From Euwallacea fornicatus (taxonomy: Eukaryota; Arthropoda; Insecta; Coleoptera; Curculionidae): DNA of 64,000 bases. The stretch spans positions 124,001 through 188,000 of the forward strand of contig NW_027096027.1 in the NCBI RefSeq assembly GCF_040115645.1, given 5' to 3'. A program made the position numbers and the translations under genes. The notes below the pieces were generated by a model, which saw only the letters and a list, made by a program, of their open reading frames with translations, did no database searches and was not told the origin of the DNA. This document shows, piece by piece, positions 22,851 through 35,832 of the stretch (position 1 is the first letter of the stretch; each line of letters starts with the position of its first letter).

Positions 22851-25632
22851 AATTCGAAGCTCAATAACTTCGACAAATGACGACCAAATGTTTTAAACAG
22901 AGTGTCAAATTAATCAGCTCGACGAGATCTTTAAGATGACTAAACACATCATAATTGCATCTTGTTGAATTTCCAAAAAAATAATGCTTTATGTGCTCAA
23001 ACACTCAAAATGTGTTATTGTTTTAAATTCGAAGCTCAATAACTTCGACAAATGACGACCAAATGTTTTAAACAGAGTGTCAAATTAATCAGCTCGACCA
23101 GATCTTTAAGATGACAAAACACATCATAATTGCATCTTGTTGAATTTCCAAAAAAAATAATGCTTTATGTGCTCAAACACTCAAAATGTGTGATTGTTCT
23201 AAATTTGAAGTTCGATAACTTCGACAAATGACGACCAAATGTTTTAAACAGAGTGTCAAATTAATCAGCTCGACGAGATCTTTAAGATGACTAAACACAT
23301 CATAATTGCATCTTGTTGAATTTCCAAAAAAATAATGCTTTATGTGCTCAAACACTCAAAATGTATGATTGTTCTAAATTTGAAGTTCGATAACTTCGAC
23401 AAATGACGACCAAATGTTTTCAACAGAGTGTCAAATTAATCAGCTCGACAAGATCTTTAAGATTACAAAACACATCATAATTGCATCTTGTTGAATTTCC
23501 AAGAAAAATAGCACTTTATCTGCTTAAACACACAACTTTTGTGACTTTTCAAATTTTGAATCTCGATAACTTCGACAAATGACGACCAAATGTCTTAAAC
23601 AGAATGTCGAATAAATCAGCTCGACGAGATCTTTAAGATGACAAAACACATCATAATTGCATCTTGTTGAATTTCCAAGAAAAATAGCACTTTATCTGCT
23701 CAAACCCACAAACTTTGTGACTTTTCAAATTTTGAATCTCGATAACTTCGACAAATGACGACCAAATGTCTTAAACAGAATGTCAAATTAATCAGCTCGA
23801 CGAGATCTTTAAGATGACAAAACACATCATAATTGCATCTTGTTGAATTTCCAAAAAAAATAGCACTTTATCTGCTCAAACACACAACTTTTGAGACTTT
23901 TCAAATTATGAATCTCGATAACTTCGACAAATGACGACCAAATGTCTTAAACAGAGTGTCAAATTAATCAGCTCGACCAGATCTTTAAGATGACAAAACA
24001 CATCATAATTGCATCTTGTTGAATTTCCAAAAAAAATAATGCTTTATGTGCTCAAACACTCAAAATGTGTGATTGTTCTATATTTGAAGTTCGATAACTT
24101 CGACAAATGACGACCAAATGTTTTAAACAGAGTGTCAAATTAATCAGCTCGACGAGATCTTTAAGATGACTAAACACATCATAATTGCATCTTGTTGAAT
24201 TTCCAAAAAAATAATGCTTTATGTGCTCAAACACTCAAAATGTGTGATTGTTCTAAATTCGAAGCTCAATAACTTCGACAAATGACGACCAAATGTCTTA
24301 AACAGAATGTCAAATTAATCAGCTCGACGAGATCTTTAAGATGACAAAACACATCATAATTGCATCTTGTTGAATTTCCAAGAAAAATAGCTCTTTATCT
24401 GCTCAAACCCACAAACTTTGTGACTTTTCAAATTTTGAATCTCGATAACTTCGACAAATGACGACCAAATGTCTTAAACAGAATGTCAAATTAATCAGCT
24501 CGACGAGATCTTTAAGATGACAAAACACATCATGATTGCATCTTGTTGAATTTCCAAGAAAAATAGCACTTTATCTGCTCAAACACACAACTTTTGAGAC
24601 TTTTCAAATTATGAATCTCGATAACTTCGACAAATGACGACCAAATGTTTTAAACAGAGTGTCAAATTAATCAGCTCGACCAGATCTTTAAGATGACAAA
24701 ACACATCATAATTGCATCTTGTTGAATTTCCAAAAAAAATAATGCTTTATGTGCTCAAACACTCAAAATGTGTGATTGTTCTAAATTTGAAGTTCGATAA
24801 CTTCGACAAATGACGACCAAATGTTTTAAACAGAGTGTCAAATTAATCAGCTCGACGAGATCTTTAAGATGACTAAACACATCATAATTGCATCTTGTTG
24901 AATTTCCAAAAAAATAATGCTTTATGTGCTCAAACACTCAAAATGTGTGATTGTTCTAAATTCGAAGCTCAATAACTTCGACAAATGACGACCAAATGTC
25001 TTAAACAGAATGTCAAATTAATTAGCTCGACGAGATCTTTAAGATGACAAAACACATCATGATTGCATCTTGTTGAATTTCCAAGAAAAATAGCACTTTA
25101 TCTGCTCAAACCCACAAACTTTGTGACTTTTCAAATTTTGAATCTCGATAACTTCGACAAATGACGACCAAATGTTTTAAACAGAGTGTCAAATTAATCA
25201 GCTCGACCAGATCTTTAAGATGACAAAACACATCATAATTGCATCTTGTTGAATTTCCAAAAAAAATAATGCTTTATGTGCTCAAACACTCAAAATGTGT
25301 GATTGTTCTAAATTTGAAGTTCGATAACTTCGACAAATGACGACCAAATGTTTTAAACAGAGTGTCAAATTAATCAGCTCGACGAGATCTTTAAGATGAC
25401 TAAACACATCATAATTGCATCTTGTAGAATTTCCAAAAAAATAATGCTTTATGTGCTCAAACACTCAAAATGTGTGATTGTTCTAAATTTGAAGTTCGAT
25501 AACTTCGACAAATGACGACCAAATATCTTAAACAGAGTGTCAAATTAATCAGCTCGACAAGATCTTTAAGATTACAAAACACATCATAATTGCATCTTGT
25601 TGAATTTCCAAGAAAAATAGCACTTTATCTGC
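22851..25632. repeat. Mixed segment with one remote 6-mer-like copy and a 4-mer repeat
   Basis: Order a3-a1-a1-c-b-d-a1-a2-b-d-a1-a2-b-a1-a1. With the a2 just upstream, the stretch to about 23.7 kb is one further edition of the 6-mer unit, with small changes (gtatgattg near 23362, gaataaatc near 23610). Then a1-a2-b-d recurs with a 703 bp shift (24052 and 24755), a four-monomer unit. Only satellite is present. Confidence 0.75.
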
Positions 25633-25961
25633 TTAAACACACAACTTTTGTGACTTTTCAAATTTTGAATCTCGATAACTTCGACAAATGACGACCAAAT
25701 GTCTTAAACAGAATGTCGAATTAATCAGCTCGACGAGATCTTTAAGATGACAAAACACATCATAATTGCATCTTGTCGAATTTCCAAAAAAATAATGCTT
25801 TATGTGCTCAAACACTCAAAATGTGTTATTGTTCTAAATTCGAAGCTCAATAACTTCGACAAATGACGACCAAATGTTTTAAACAGAGTGTCAAATTAAT
25901 CAGCTCGACCAGATCTTTAAGATGACAAAACACATCATAATTGCATCTTGTTGAATTTCCA

Positions 25962-26027
25962 AGAAAAATAGCACTTTATCTGCTCAAACCCACCAACTTT
26001 GTGACTTTTCAAATTATGAATCTCGAT
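25962..26027. repeat. Variable segment type e (exemplar)
   Basis: Resembles b but has cccaccaac instead of cccacaaac, and a d-like attatgaat ending. It can be read as a b/d recombinant plus a point change. I saw no cccaccaac word before 25.9 kb; it is common in 26-40 kb. From 49.4 kb a version with the b-like attttgaat ending (e') is part of the 8-mer repeat. Confidence 0.8.
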
Positions 26028-26313
26028 AACTTCGACAAATGACGACCAAATGTCTTAAACAGAATGTCAAATTAATCAGCTCGACGAGATCTTTAAGATG
26101 ACAAAACACATCATAATTGCATCTTGTTGAATTTCCAAGAAAAATAGCACTTTATCTGCTCAAACCCACAAACTTTGTGACTTTTCAAATTTTGAATCTC
26201 GATAACTTCGACAAATGACGACCAAATGTCTTAAACAGAATGTCAAATTAATCAGCTCGACGAGATCTTTAAGATGACAAAACACATCATAATTGCATCT
26301 TGTTGAATTTCCA

Positions 26314-26379
26314 AGAAAAATAGCACTTTATCTGCTGAAACACACAACTTTTGTGACTTTTCAAATTTTGAATCTCGAT
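26314..26379. repeat. Variable segment type f (exemplar)
   Basis: Like c but with ctgctgaaacacac, that is G where b has C and c has T. Seen at about 26.3, 26.9, 31.1, 31.6, 33.0, 33.5, 36.5, 37.1, 39.2 and 39.7 kb, always flanking a pair of e segments. It is therefore a good tracer of the module amplified between 25.6 and 40 kb. A d-like copy near 46030 also carries the ctgctgaaac word. Confidence 0.85.
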
Positions 26380-27545
26380 AACTTCGACAAATGACGACCA
26401 AATGTCTTAAACAGAATGTCAAATTAATCAGCTCGACGAGATCTTTAAGATGACAAAACACATCATAATTGCATCTTGTTGAATTTCCAAGAAAAATAGC
26501 ACTTTATCTGCTCAAACCCACCAACTTTGTGACTTTTCAAATTATGAATCTCGATAACTTCGACAAATGACGACCAAATGTCTTAAACAGAGTGTCAAAT
26601 TAATCAGCTCGACAAGATCTTTAAGATTACAAAACACATCATAATTGCATATTGTTGAATTTCCAAGAAAAATAGCACTTTATCTGCTCAAACCCACCAA
26701 CTTTGTGACTTTTCAAATTATGAATCTCGATAACTTCGACAAATGGCGACCAAATGTCTTAAACAGAGTGTCAAATTAATCAGCTCGACCAGATCTTTAA
26801 GATGACAAAACACATCATGATTGCATCTTGTTGAATTTCCAAGAAAAATAGCACTTTATCTGCTGAAACACACAACTTTTGTGACTTTTCAAATTTTGAA
26901 TCTCGATAACTTCGACAAATGACGACCAAATGTCTTAAACAGAATGTCAAATTAATCAGCTCGACGAGATCTTTAAGATGACAAAACACATCATAATTGC
27001 ATCTTGTTGAATTTCCAAGAAAAATAGCACTTTATCTGCTCAAACACACAACTTTTGAGACTTTTCAAATTATGAATCTCGATAACTTCGACAAATGACG
27101 ACCAAATGTCTTAAACAGAGTGTCAAATTAATCAGCTCGACAAGATCTTTAAAATGACAAAACACATCATGATTGCATCTTGTTGAATTTCCAAGAAAAA
27201 TAGCACTTTATCTGCTCAAACACACAACTTTTGAGACTTTTCAAATTATGAATCTCGATAACTTCGACAAATGACGACCAAATGTCTTAAACAGAGTGTC
27301 AAATTAATCAGCTCGACAAGATCTTTAAAATGACAAAACACATCATGATTGCATCTTGTTGAATTTCCAAGAAAAATAGCACTTTATCTGCTCAAACACA
27401 CAACTTTTGAGACTTTTCAAATTATGAATCTCGATAACTTCGACAAATGACGACCAAATGTCTTAAACAGAATGTCAAATTAATCAGCTCGACCAGATCT
27501 TTAAGATGACAAAACACATCATGATAGCATCTTGTTGAATTTCCA

Positions 27546-27611
27546 AGAAAAATAATGCTTTATCTGCTCAAACACTCAAAATGTGTGATTGTTCTAAATT
27601 TGAAGTTCGAT
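27546..27611. repeat. Hybrid variable segment h1 (exemplar)
   Basis: Left part agaaaaataatgctttatc mixes the b/d start with the a-type aatgcttt word, and the right part from actcaaaatgtg onward is a1. The core before it has catgatagcatc, a variant I saw only in h1 copies. Copies lie near 27570, 32140, 34080, 35480, 37420 and 46910. The simplest reading is an intra-segment exchange or conversion that was later amplified. Confidence 0.8.
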
Positions 27612-27919
27612 AACTTCGACAAATGACGACCAAATGTTTTCAACAGAGTGTCAAATTAATCAGCTCGACAAGATCTTTAAGATTACAAAACACATCATAA
27701 TTGCATCTTGTTGAATTTCCAAGAAAAATAGCACTTTATCTTCTTAAACACACAACTTTTGTGACTTTTCAAATTTTGAATCTCGATAACTTCGACAAAT
27801 GACGACCAAATGTCTTAAACAGAATGTCGAATTAATCAGCTCGACGAGATCTTTAAGATGACAAAACACATCATAATTGCATCTTGTTGAATTTCCAAGA
27901 AAAATAGCACTTTATCTGC

Positions 27920-30379
27920 TCAAACCCACAAACTTTGTGACTTTTCAAATTTTGAATCTCGATAACTTCGACAAATGACGACCAAATGTCTTAAACAGAA
28001 TGTCAAATTAATGAGCTCGACGAGATCTTTAAGATGACTAAACACATCATAATTGCATCTTGTCGAATTTCCAAAAAAATAATGCTTTATGTGCTCAAAC
28101 ACTCAAAATGTGTTATTGTTCTAAATTCGAAGCTCAATAACTTCGACAAATGACGACCAAATGTTTTAAACAGAGTGTCAAATTAATCAGCTCGACCAGA
28201 TCTTTAAGATGACAAAACACATCATAATTGCATCTTGTTGAATTTCCAAGAAAAATAGCACTTTATCTGCTCAAACCCACCAACTTTGTGACTTTTCAAA
28301 TTATGAATCTCGATAACTTCGACAAATGACGACCAAATGTCTTAAACAGAATGTCAAATTAATCAGCTCGACGAGATCTTTAAGATGACAAAACACATCA
28401 TAATTGCATCTTGTTGAATTTCCAAGAAAAATAGCACTTTATCTGCTCAAACCCACAAACTTTGTGACTTTTCAAATTTTGAATCTCGATAACTTCGACA
28501 AATGACGACCAAATGTCTTAAACAGAATGTCAAATTAATCAGCTCGACGAGATCTTTAAGATGACAAAACACATCATGATTGCATCTTGTTGAATTTCCA
28601 AGAAAAATAGCACTTTATCTGCTCAAACACACAACTTTTGAGACTTTTCAAATTATGAATCTCGATAACTTCGACAAATGACGACCAAATGTTTTAAACA
28701 GAGTGTCAAATTAATCAGCTCGACCAGATCTTTAAGATGACAAAACACATCATAATTGCATCTTGTTGAATTTCCAAAAAAAATAATGCTTTATGTGCTC
28801 AAACACTCAAAATGTGTGATTGTTCTAAATTTGAAGTTCGATAACTTCGACAAATGACGACCAAATGTTTTAAACAGAGTGTCAAATTAATCAGCTCGAC
28901 GAGATCTTTAAGATGACTAAACACATCATAATTGCATCTTATTGAATTTCCAAAAAAATAATGCTTTATGTGCTCAAACACTCAAAATGTGTGATTGTTC
29001 TAAATTCGAAGCTCAATAACTTCGACAAATGACGACCAAATGTCTTAAACAGAATGTCAAATTAATTAGCTCGACGAGATCTTTAAGATGACAAAACACA
29101 TCATAATTGCATCTTGTTGAATTTCCAAGAAAAATAGCACTTTATCTGCTCAAACCCACAAACTTTGTGACTTTTCAAATTTTGAATCTCGATAACTTCG
29201 ACAAATGACGACCAAATGTCTTAAACAGAATGTCAAATTAATCAGCTCGACGAGATCTTTAAGATGACAAAACACATCATAATTGCATCTTGTTGAATTT
29301 CCAAAAAAATAATGCTTTATGTGCTCAAACACTCAAAATGTGTGATTGTTCTAAATTCGAAGCTCAATAACTTCGACAAATGACGACCAAATGTTTTAAA
29401 CAGAGTGTCAAATTAATCAGCTCGACGAGATCTTTAAGATGACTAAACACATCATAATTGCATCTTGTTGAATTTCCAAAAAAATAATGCTTTATGTGCT
29501 CAAACACTCAAAATGTATGATTGTTCTAAATTTGAAGTTCGATAACTTCGACAAATGACGACCAAATGTTTTCAACAGAGTGTCAAATTAATCAGCTCGA
29601 CAAGATCTTTAAGATTACAAAACACATCATAATTGCATCTTGTTGAATTTCCAAGAAAAATAGCACTTTATCTGCTTAAACACACAACTTTTGTGACTTT
29701 TCAAATTTTGAATCTCGATAACTTCGACAAATGACGACCAAATGTCTTAAACAGAATGTCAAATTAATCAGCTCGACGAGATCTTTAAGATGACAAAACA
29801 CATCATGATTGCATCTTGTTGAATTTCCAAGAAAAATAGCACTTTATCTGCTCAAACACACAACTTTTGAGACTTTTCAAATTATGAATCTCGATAACTT
29901 CGACAAATGGCGACCAAATGTCTTAAACAGAGTGTCAAATTAATCAGCTCAACCAGATCTTTAAGATGACAAAACACATCATGATTGCATCTTGTTGAAT
30001 TTCCAAGAAAAATAGCACTTTATCTGCTCAAACACACAACTTTTGAGACTTTTCAAATTATGAATCTCGATAACTTCGACAAATGGCGACCAAATGTCTT
30101 AAACAGAGTGTCAAATTAATCAGCTCGACCAGATCTTTAAGATGACAAAACACATCATGATTGCATCTTGTTGAATTTCCAAGAAAAATAGCACTTTATC
30201 TGCTCAAACACACAACTTTTGAGACTTTTCAAATTATGAATCTCGATAACTTCGACAAATGACGACCAAATGTCTTAAACAGAGTGTCAAATTAATCAAC
30301 TCGACGAGATCTTTAAGATGACAAACCACATTATAATTGCATCTTGTTGAATTTCCAAGAAATATAGCATTTTATCTGC
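27920..30379. repeat. Right-half module, edition 2 (diverged)
   Basis: Begins b-a3-e-b like the others but then switches to d-a1-a1-a2-b-a2-a1-c-d-d-d instead of f-e-e-f, so left-type monomers interrupt the module. The atgtatgattg variant near 29513 matches that near 23362, about 35 monomers upstream, and points to the donor of this stretch. Near 30327 and 30361 the sequence has aaccacattataa and agaaatatagcat. The same pair recurs near 45975 and 46010. Confidence 0.75.
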
Positions 30380-32490
30380 TTAAACACACAACTTTTGTGA
30401 CTTTTCAAATTTTGAATCTCGATAACTTCGACAAATGACGACCAAATGTCTTAAACAGAGTGTCAAATTAATCAGCTCGACGAGATCTTTAAGATGACTA
30501 AACACATCATAATTGCATCTTGTCGAATTTCCAAAAAAATAATGCTTTATGTGCTCAAACACTCAAAATGTGTTATTGTTCTAAATTCGAAGCTCAATAA
30601 CTTCGACAAATGACGACCAAATGTTTTAAACAGAGTGTCAAATTAATCAGCTCGACCAGATCTTTAAGATGACAAAACACATCATAATTGCATCTTGTTG
30701 AATTTCCAAGAAAAATAGCACTTTATCTGCTCAAACCCACCAACTTTGTGACTTTTCAAATTATGAATCTCGATAACTTCGACAAATGACGACCAAATGT
30801 CTTAAACAGAATGTCAAATTAATCAGCTCGACGAGATCTTTAAGATGACAAAACACATCATAATTGCATCTTGTTGAATTTCCAAGAAAAATAGCACTTT
30901 ATCTGCTCAAACCCACAAACTTTGTCACTTTTCAAATTTTGAATCTCGATAACTTCGACAAATGACGACCAAATGTCTTAAACAGAATGTCAAATTAATC
31001 AGCTCGACGAGATCTTTAAGATGACAAAACACATCATAATTGCATCTTGTTGAATTTCCAAGAAAAATAGCACTTTATCTGCTGAAACACACAACTTTTG
31101 TGACTTTTCAAATTTTGAATCTCGATAACTTCGACAAATGACGACCAAATGTCTTAAACAGAATGTCAAATTAATCAGCTCGACGAGATCTTTAAGATGA
31201 CAAAACACATCATAATTGCATCTTGTTGAATTTCCAAGAAAAATAGCACTTTATCTGCTCAAACCCACCAACTTTGTGACTTTTCAAATTATGAATCTCG
31301 ATAACTTCGACAAATGACGACCAAATGTCTTAAACAGAGTGTCAAATTAATCAGCTCGACAAGATCTTTAAGATTACAAAACACATCATAATTGCATATT
31401 GTTGAATTTCCAAGAAAAATAGCACTTTATCTGCTCAAACCCACCAACTTTGTGACTTTTCAAATTATGAATCTCGATAACTTCGACAAATGGCGACCAA
31501 ATGTCTTAAACAGAGTGTCAAATTAATCAGCTCGACCAGATCTTTAAGATGACAAAACACATCATGATTGCATCTTGTTGAATTTCCAAGAAAAATAGCA
31601 CTTTATCTGCTGAAACACACAACTTTTGTGACTTTTCAAATTTTGAATCTCGATAACTTCGACAAATGACGACCAAATGTCTTAAACAGAATGTCAAATT
31701 AATCAGCTCGACGAGATCTTTAAGATGACAAAACACATCATGATTGCATCTTGTTGAATTTCCAAGAAAAATAGCACTTTATCTGCTCAAACACACAACT
31801 TTTGAGACTTTTCAAATTATGAATCTCGATAACTTCGACAAATGACGACCAAATGTCTTAAACAGAGTGTCAAATTAATCAGCTCAACCAGATCTTTAAG
31901 ATGACAAAACACATCATGATTGCATCTTGTTGAATTTCCAAGAAAAATAGCACTTTATCTGCTCAAACCCACAAACTTTGTGACTTTTCAAATTTTGAAT
32001 CTCTATAACTTCGACAAATGACGACCAAATGTCTTAAACAGAATGTCAAATTAATCAGCTCGACCAGATCTTTAAGATGACAAAACACATCATGATAGCA
32101 TCTTGTTGAATTTCCAAGAAAAATAATGCTTTATCTGCTCAAACACTCAAAATGTGTGATTGTTCTAAATTTGAAGTTCGATAACTTCGACAAATGACGA
32201 CCAAATGTTTTCAACAGAGTGTCAAATTAATCAGCTCGACAAGATCTTTAAGATTACAAAACACATCATAATTGCATCTTGTTGAATTTCCAAGAAAAAT
32301 AGCACTTTATCTGCTTAAACACACAACTTTTGTGACTTTTCAAATTTTGAATCTCGATAACTTCGACAAATGACGACCAAATGTCTTAAACAGAATGTCG
32401 AATTAATCAGCTCGACGAGATCTTTAAGATGACAAAACACATCATAATTGCATCTTGTTGAATTTCCAAGAAAAATAGCACTTTATCTGC
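30380..32490. repeat. Right-half module, edition 3
   Basis: Order c-a3-e-b-f-e-e-f-d-b-h1-c. Compared with edition 1, two of the three d's before h1 are represented by one b with a private ctctataac change (near 32000), so this edition is one monomer shorter from there on. That explains why the shift to edition 1 falls from 4747 to about 4571 bp. Confidence 0.8.
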
Positions 32491-35400
32491 TCAAACCCAC
32501 AAACTTTGTGACTTTTCAAATTTTGAATCTCGATAACTTCGACAAATGACGACCAAATGTCTTAAACAGAATGTCAAATTAATCAGCTCGACGAGATCTT
32601 TAAGATGACTAAACACATCATAATTGCATCTTGTCGAATTTCCAAAAAAATAATGCTTTATGTGCTCAAACACTCAAAATGTGTTATTGTTCTAAATTCG
32701 AAGCTCAATAACTTCGACAAATGACGACCAAATGTTTTAAACAGAGTGTCAAATTAATCAGCTCGACCAGATCTTTAAGATGACAAAACACATCATAATT
32801 GCATCTTGTTGAATTTCCAAGAAAAATAGCACTTTATCTGCTCAAACCCACAAACTTTGTGACTTTTCAAATTTTGAATCTCGATAACTTCGACAAATGA
32901 CGACCAAATGTCTTAAACAGAATGTCAAATTAATCAGCTCGACGAGATCTTTAAGATGACAAAACACATCATAATTGCATCTTGTTGAATTTCCAAGAAA
33001 AATAGCACTTTATCTGCTGAAACACACAACTTTTGTGACTTTTCAAATTTTGAATCTCGATAACTTCGACAAATGACGACCAAATGTCTTAAACAGAATG
33101 TCAAATTAATCAGCTCGACGAGATCTTTAAGATGACAAAACACATCATAATTGCATCTTGTTGAATTTCCAAGAAAAATAGCACTTTATCTGCTCGAACC
33201 CACCAACTTTGTGACTTTTCAAATTATGAATCTCGATAACTTCGACAAATGACGACCAAATGTCTTAAACAGAGTGTCAAATAAATCAGCTCGACAAGAT
33301 CTTTAAGATTACAAAACACATCATAATTGCATCTTGTTGAATTTCCAAGAAAAATAGCACTTTATCTGCTCAAACCCACCAACTTTGTGACTTTTCAAAT
33401 TATGAATCTCGATAACTTCGACAAATGGCGACCAAATGTCTTAAACAGAGTGTCAAATTAATCAGCTCGACCAGATCTTTAAGATGACAAAACACATCAT
33501 GATTGCATCTTGTTGAATTTCCAAGAAAAATAGCACTTTATCTGCTGAAACACACAACTTTTGTGACTTTTCAAATTTTGAATCTCGATAACTTCGACAA
33601 ATGACGACCAAATGTCTTAAACAGAATGTCAAATTAATCAGCTCGACGAGATCTTTAAGATGACAAAACACATCATAATTGCATCTTGTTGAATTTCCAA
33701 GAAAAATAGCACTTTATCTGCTCAAACACACAACTTTTGAGACTTTTCAAATTATGAATCTCGATAACTTCGACAAATGACGACCAAATGTCTTAAACAG
33801 AGTGTCAAATTAATCAGCTCGACAAGATCTTTAAAATGACAAAACACATCATGATTGCATCTTGTTGAATTTCCAAGAAAAATAGCACTTTATCTGCTCA
33901 AACACACAACTTTTGAGACTTTTCAAATTATGAATCTCGATAACTTCGACAAATGACGACCAAATGTCTTAAACAGAGTGTCAAATTAATCAGCTCGACC
34001 AGATCTTTAAGATGACAAAACACATCATGATAGCATCTTGTTGAATTTCCAAGAAAAATAATGCTTTATCTGCTCAAACACTCAAAATGTGTGATTGTTC
34101 TAAATTTGTAGTTCGATAACTTCGACAAATGACGACCAAATGTTTTCAACAGAGTGTCAAATTAATCAGCTCGACAAGATCTTTAAGATTACAAAACACA
34201 TCATAATTGCATCTTGTTGAATTTCCAAGAAAAATAGCACTTTATCTGCTCAAACACACAACTTTTGAGACTTTTCAAATTATGAATCTCGATAACTTCG
34301 ACAAATGACGACCAAATGTCTTAAACAGAGTGTCAAATTAATCAGCTCGACAAGATCTTTAAAATGACAAAACACATCATGATTGCATCTTGTTGAATTT
34401 CCAAGAAAAATAGCACTTTATCTGCTCAAACCCACAAACTTTGTGACTTTTCAAATTTCGAATCTCGATAACTTCGACAAATGACGACCAAATGTCTTAA
34501 ACAGAATGTCAAATTAATCAGCTCGACGAGATCTTTAAGATGACAAAACACATCATGATTGCATCTTGTTGAATTTCCAAGAAAAATAGCACTTTATCTG
34601 CTCAAACACACAACTTTTGAGACTTTAAAATTATGAATCTCGATAACTTCGACAAATGACGACCAAATGTCTTAAACAGAGTGTCAAATTAATCAGCTCG
34701 ACAAGATCTTTAAGATGACAAAACACATCATGATTGCATCTTGTTGAATTTCCAAGAAAAATAGCACTTTATCTGCTCAAACACACAACTTTTGAGACTT
34801 TTCAAATTATGAATCTCGATAACTTCGACAAATGGCGACCAAATGTCTTAAACAGAATGTCAAATTAATCAGCTCGACGAGATCTTTAAGATGACAAAAC
34901 ACATCATGATTGCATCTTGTTGAATTTCCAAGAAAAATAGCACTTTATCTGCTCAAACACACAACTTTTGAGACTTTTCAAATTATGAATCTCGATAACT
35001 TCGACAAATGACGACCAAATGTCTTAAACAGAGTGTCAAATTAATCAGCTCGACAAGATCTTTAAAATGACAAAACACATCATGATTGCATCTTGTTGAA
35101 TTTCCAAGAAAAATAGCACTTTATCTGCTCAAACACACAACTTTTGAGACTTTTCAAATTATGAATCTCGATAACTTCGACAAATGACGACCAAATGTCT
35201 TAAACAGAGTGTCAAATTAATCAGCTCGACAAGATCTTTAAAATGACAAAACACATCATGATTGCATCTTGTTGAATTTCCAAGAAAAATAGCACTTTAT
35301 CTGCTCAAACACACAACTTTTGAGACTTTTCAAATTATGAATCTCGATAACTTCGACAAATGACGACCAAATGTCTTAAACAGAATGTCAAATTAATCAG

Positions 35401-35832
35401 CTCGACCAGATCTTTAAGATGACAAAACACATCATGATAGCATCTTGTTGAATTTCCAAGAAAAATAATGCTTTATCTGCTCAAACACTCAAAATGTGTG
35501 ATTGTTCTAAATTTGAAGTTCGATAACTTCGACAAATGACGACCAAATGTTTTCAACAGAGTGTCAAATTAATCAGCTCGACAAGATCTTTAAGATTACA
35601 AAACACATCATAATTGCATCTTGTTGAATTTCCAAGAAAAATAGCACTTTATCTGCTTAAACACACAACTTTTGTGACTTTTCAAATTTTGAATCTCGAT
35701 AACTTCGACAAATGACGACCAAATGTCTTAAACAGAATGTCGAATTAATCAGCTCGACGAGATCTTTAAGATGACAAAACACATCATAATTGCATCTTGT
35801 TGAATTTCCAAGAAAAATAGCACTTTATCTGC
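32491..35832. repeat. Right-half module, edition 4 with internal d/h1 expansion
   Basis: Order b-a3-b-f-e-e-f-d-d-h1-d-b-d-d-d-d-d-h1-c. The f-e-e-f part matches edition 3 at 1935 bp (11 monomers: 30999 with 32934, 31527 with 33462). It lacks one e after a3. It then carries a second h1 and a run of five d's, so it looks extended by local d amplification. Several cores here read ctttaaaatgac instead of ctttaagatgac. Confidence 0.78.

Larger units (their letters stand above)
25633..27919. repeat. Right-half module, edition 1
   Basis: Order c-a3-e-b-f-e-e-f-d-d-d-h1-c. This is the first appearance of e, f and h1 and the first long run of d. A cttgtcgaattt variant near 25774 marks the core before the a3 and recurs near 28061, 30521, 32631, 35974 and 46521. 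The f-e-e-f stretch matches edition 3 at a 4747 bp shift (25633 with 30380, 26252 with 30999, 26780 with 31527). Confidence 0.8.

Noticed and set aside
26252..26461. Minus-strand 69-codon open frames around f segments
   Set aside because: Same shadow effect: the frame runs through two adjacent monomers where f keeps it open. The peptide visibly repeats itself, as expected from translating a tandem repeat.
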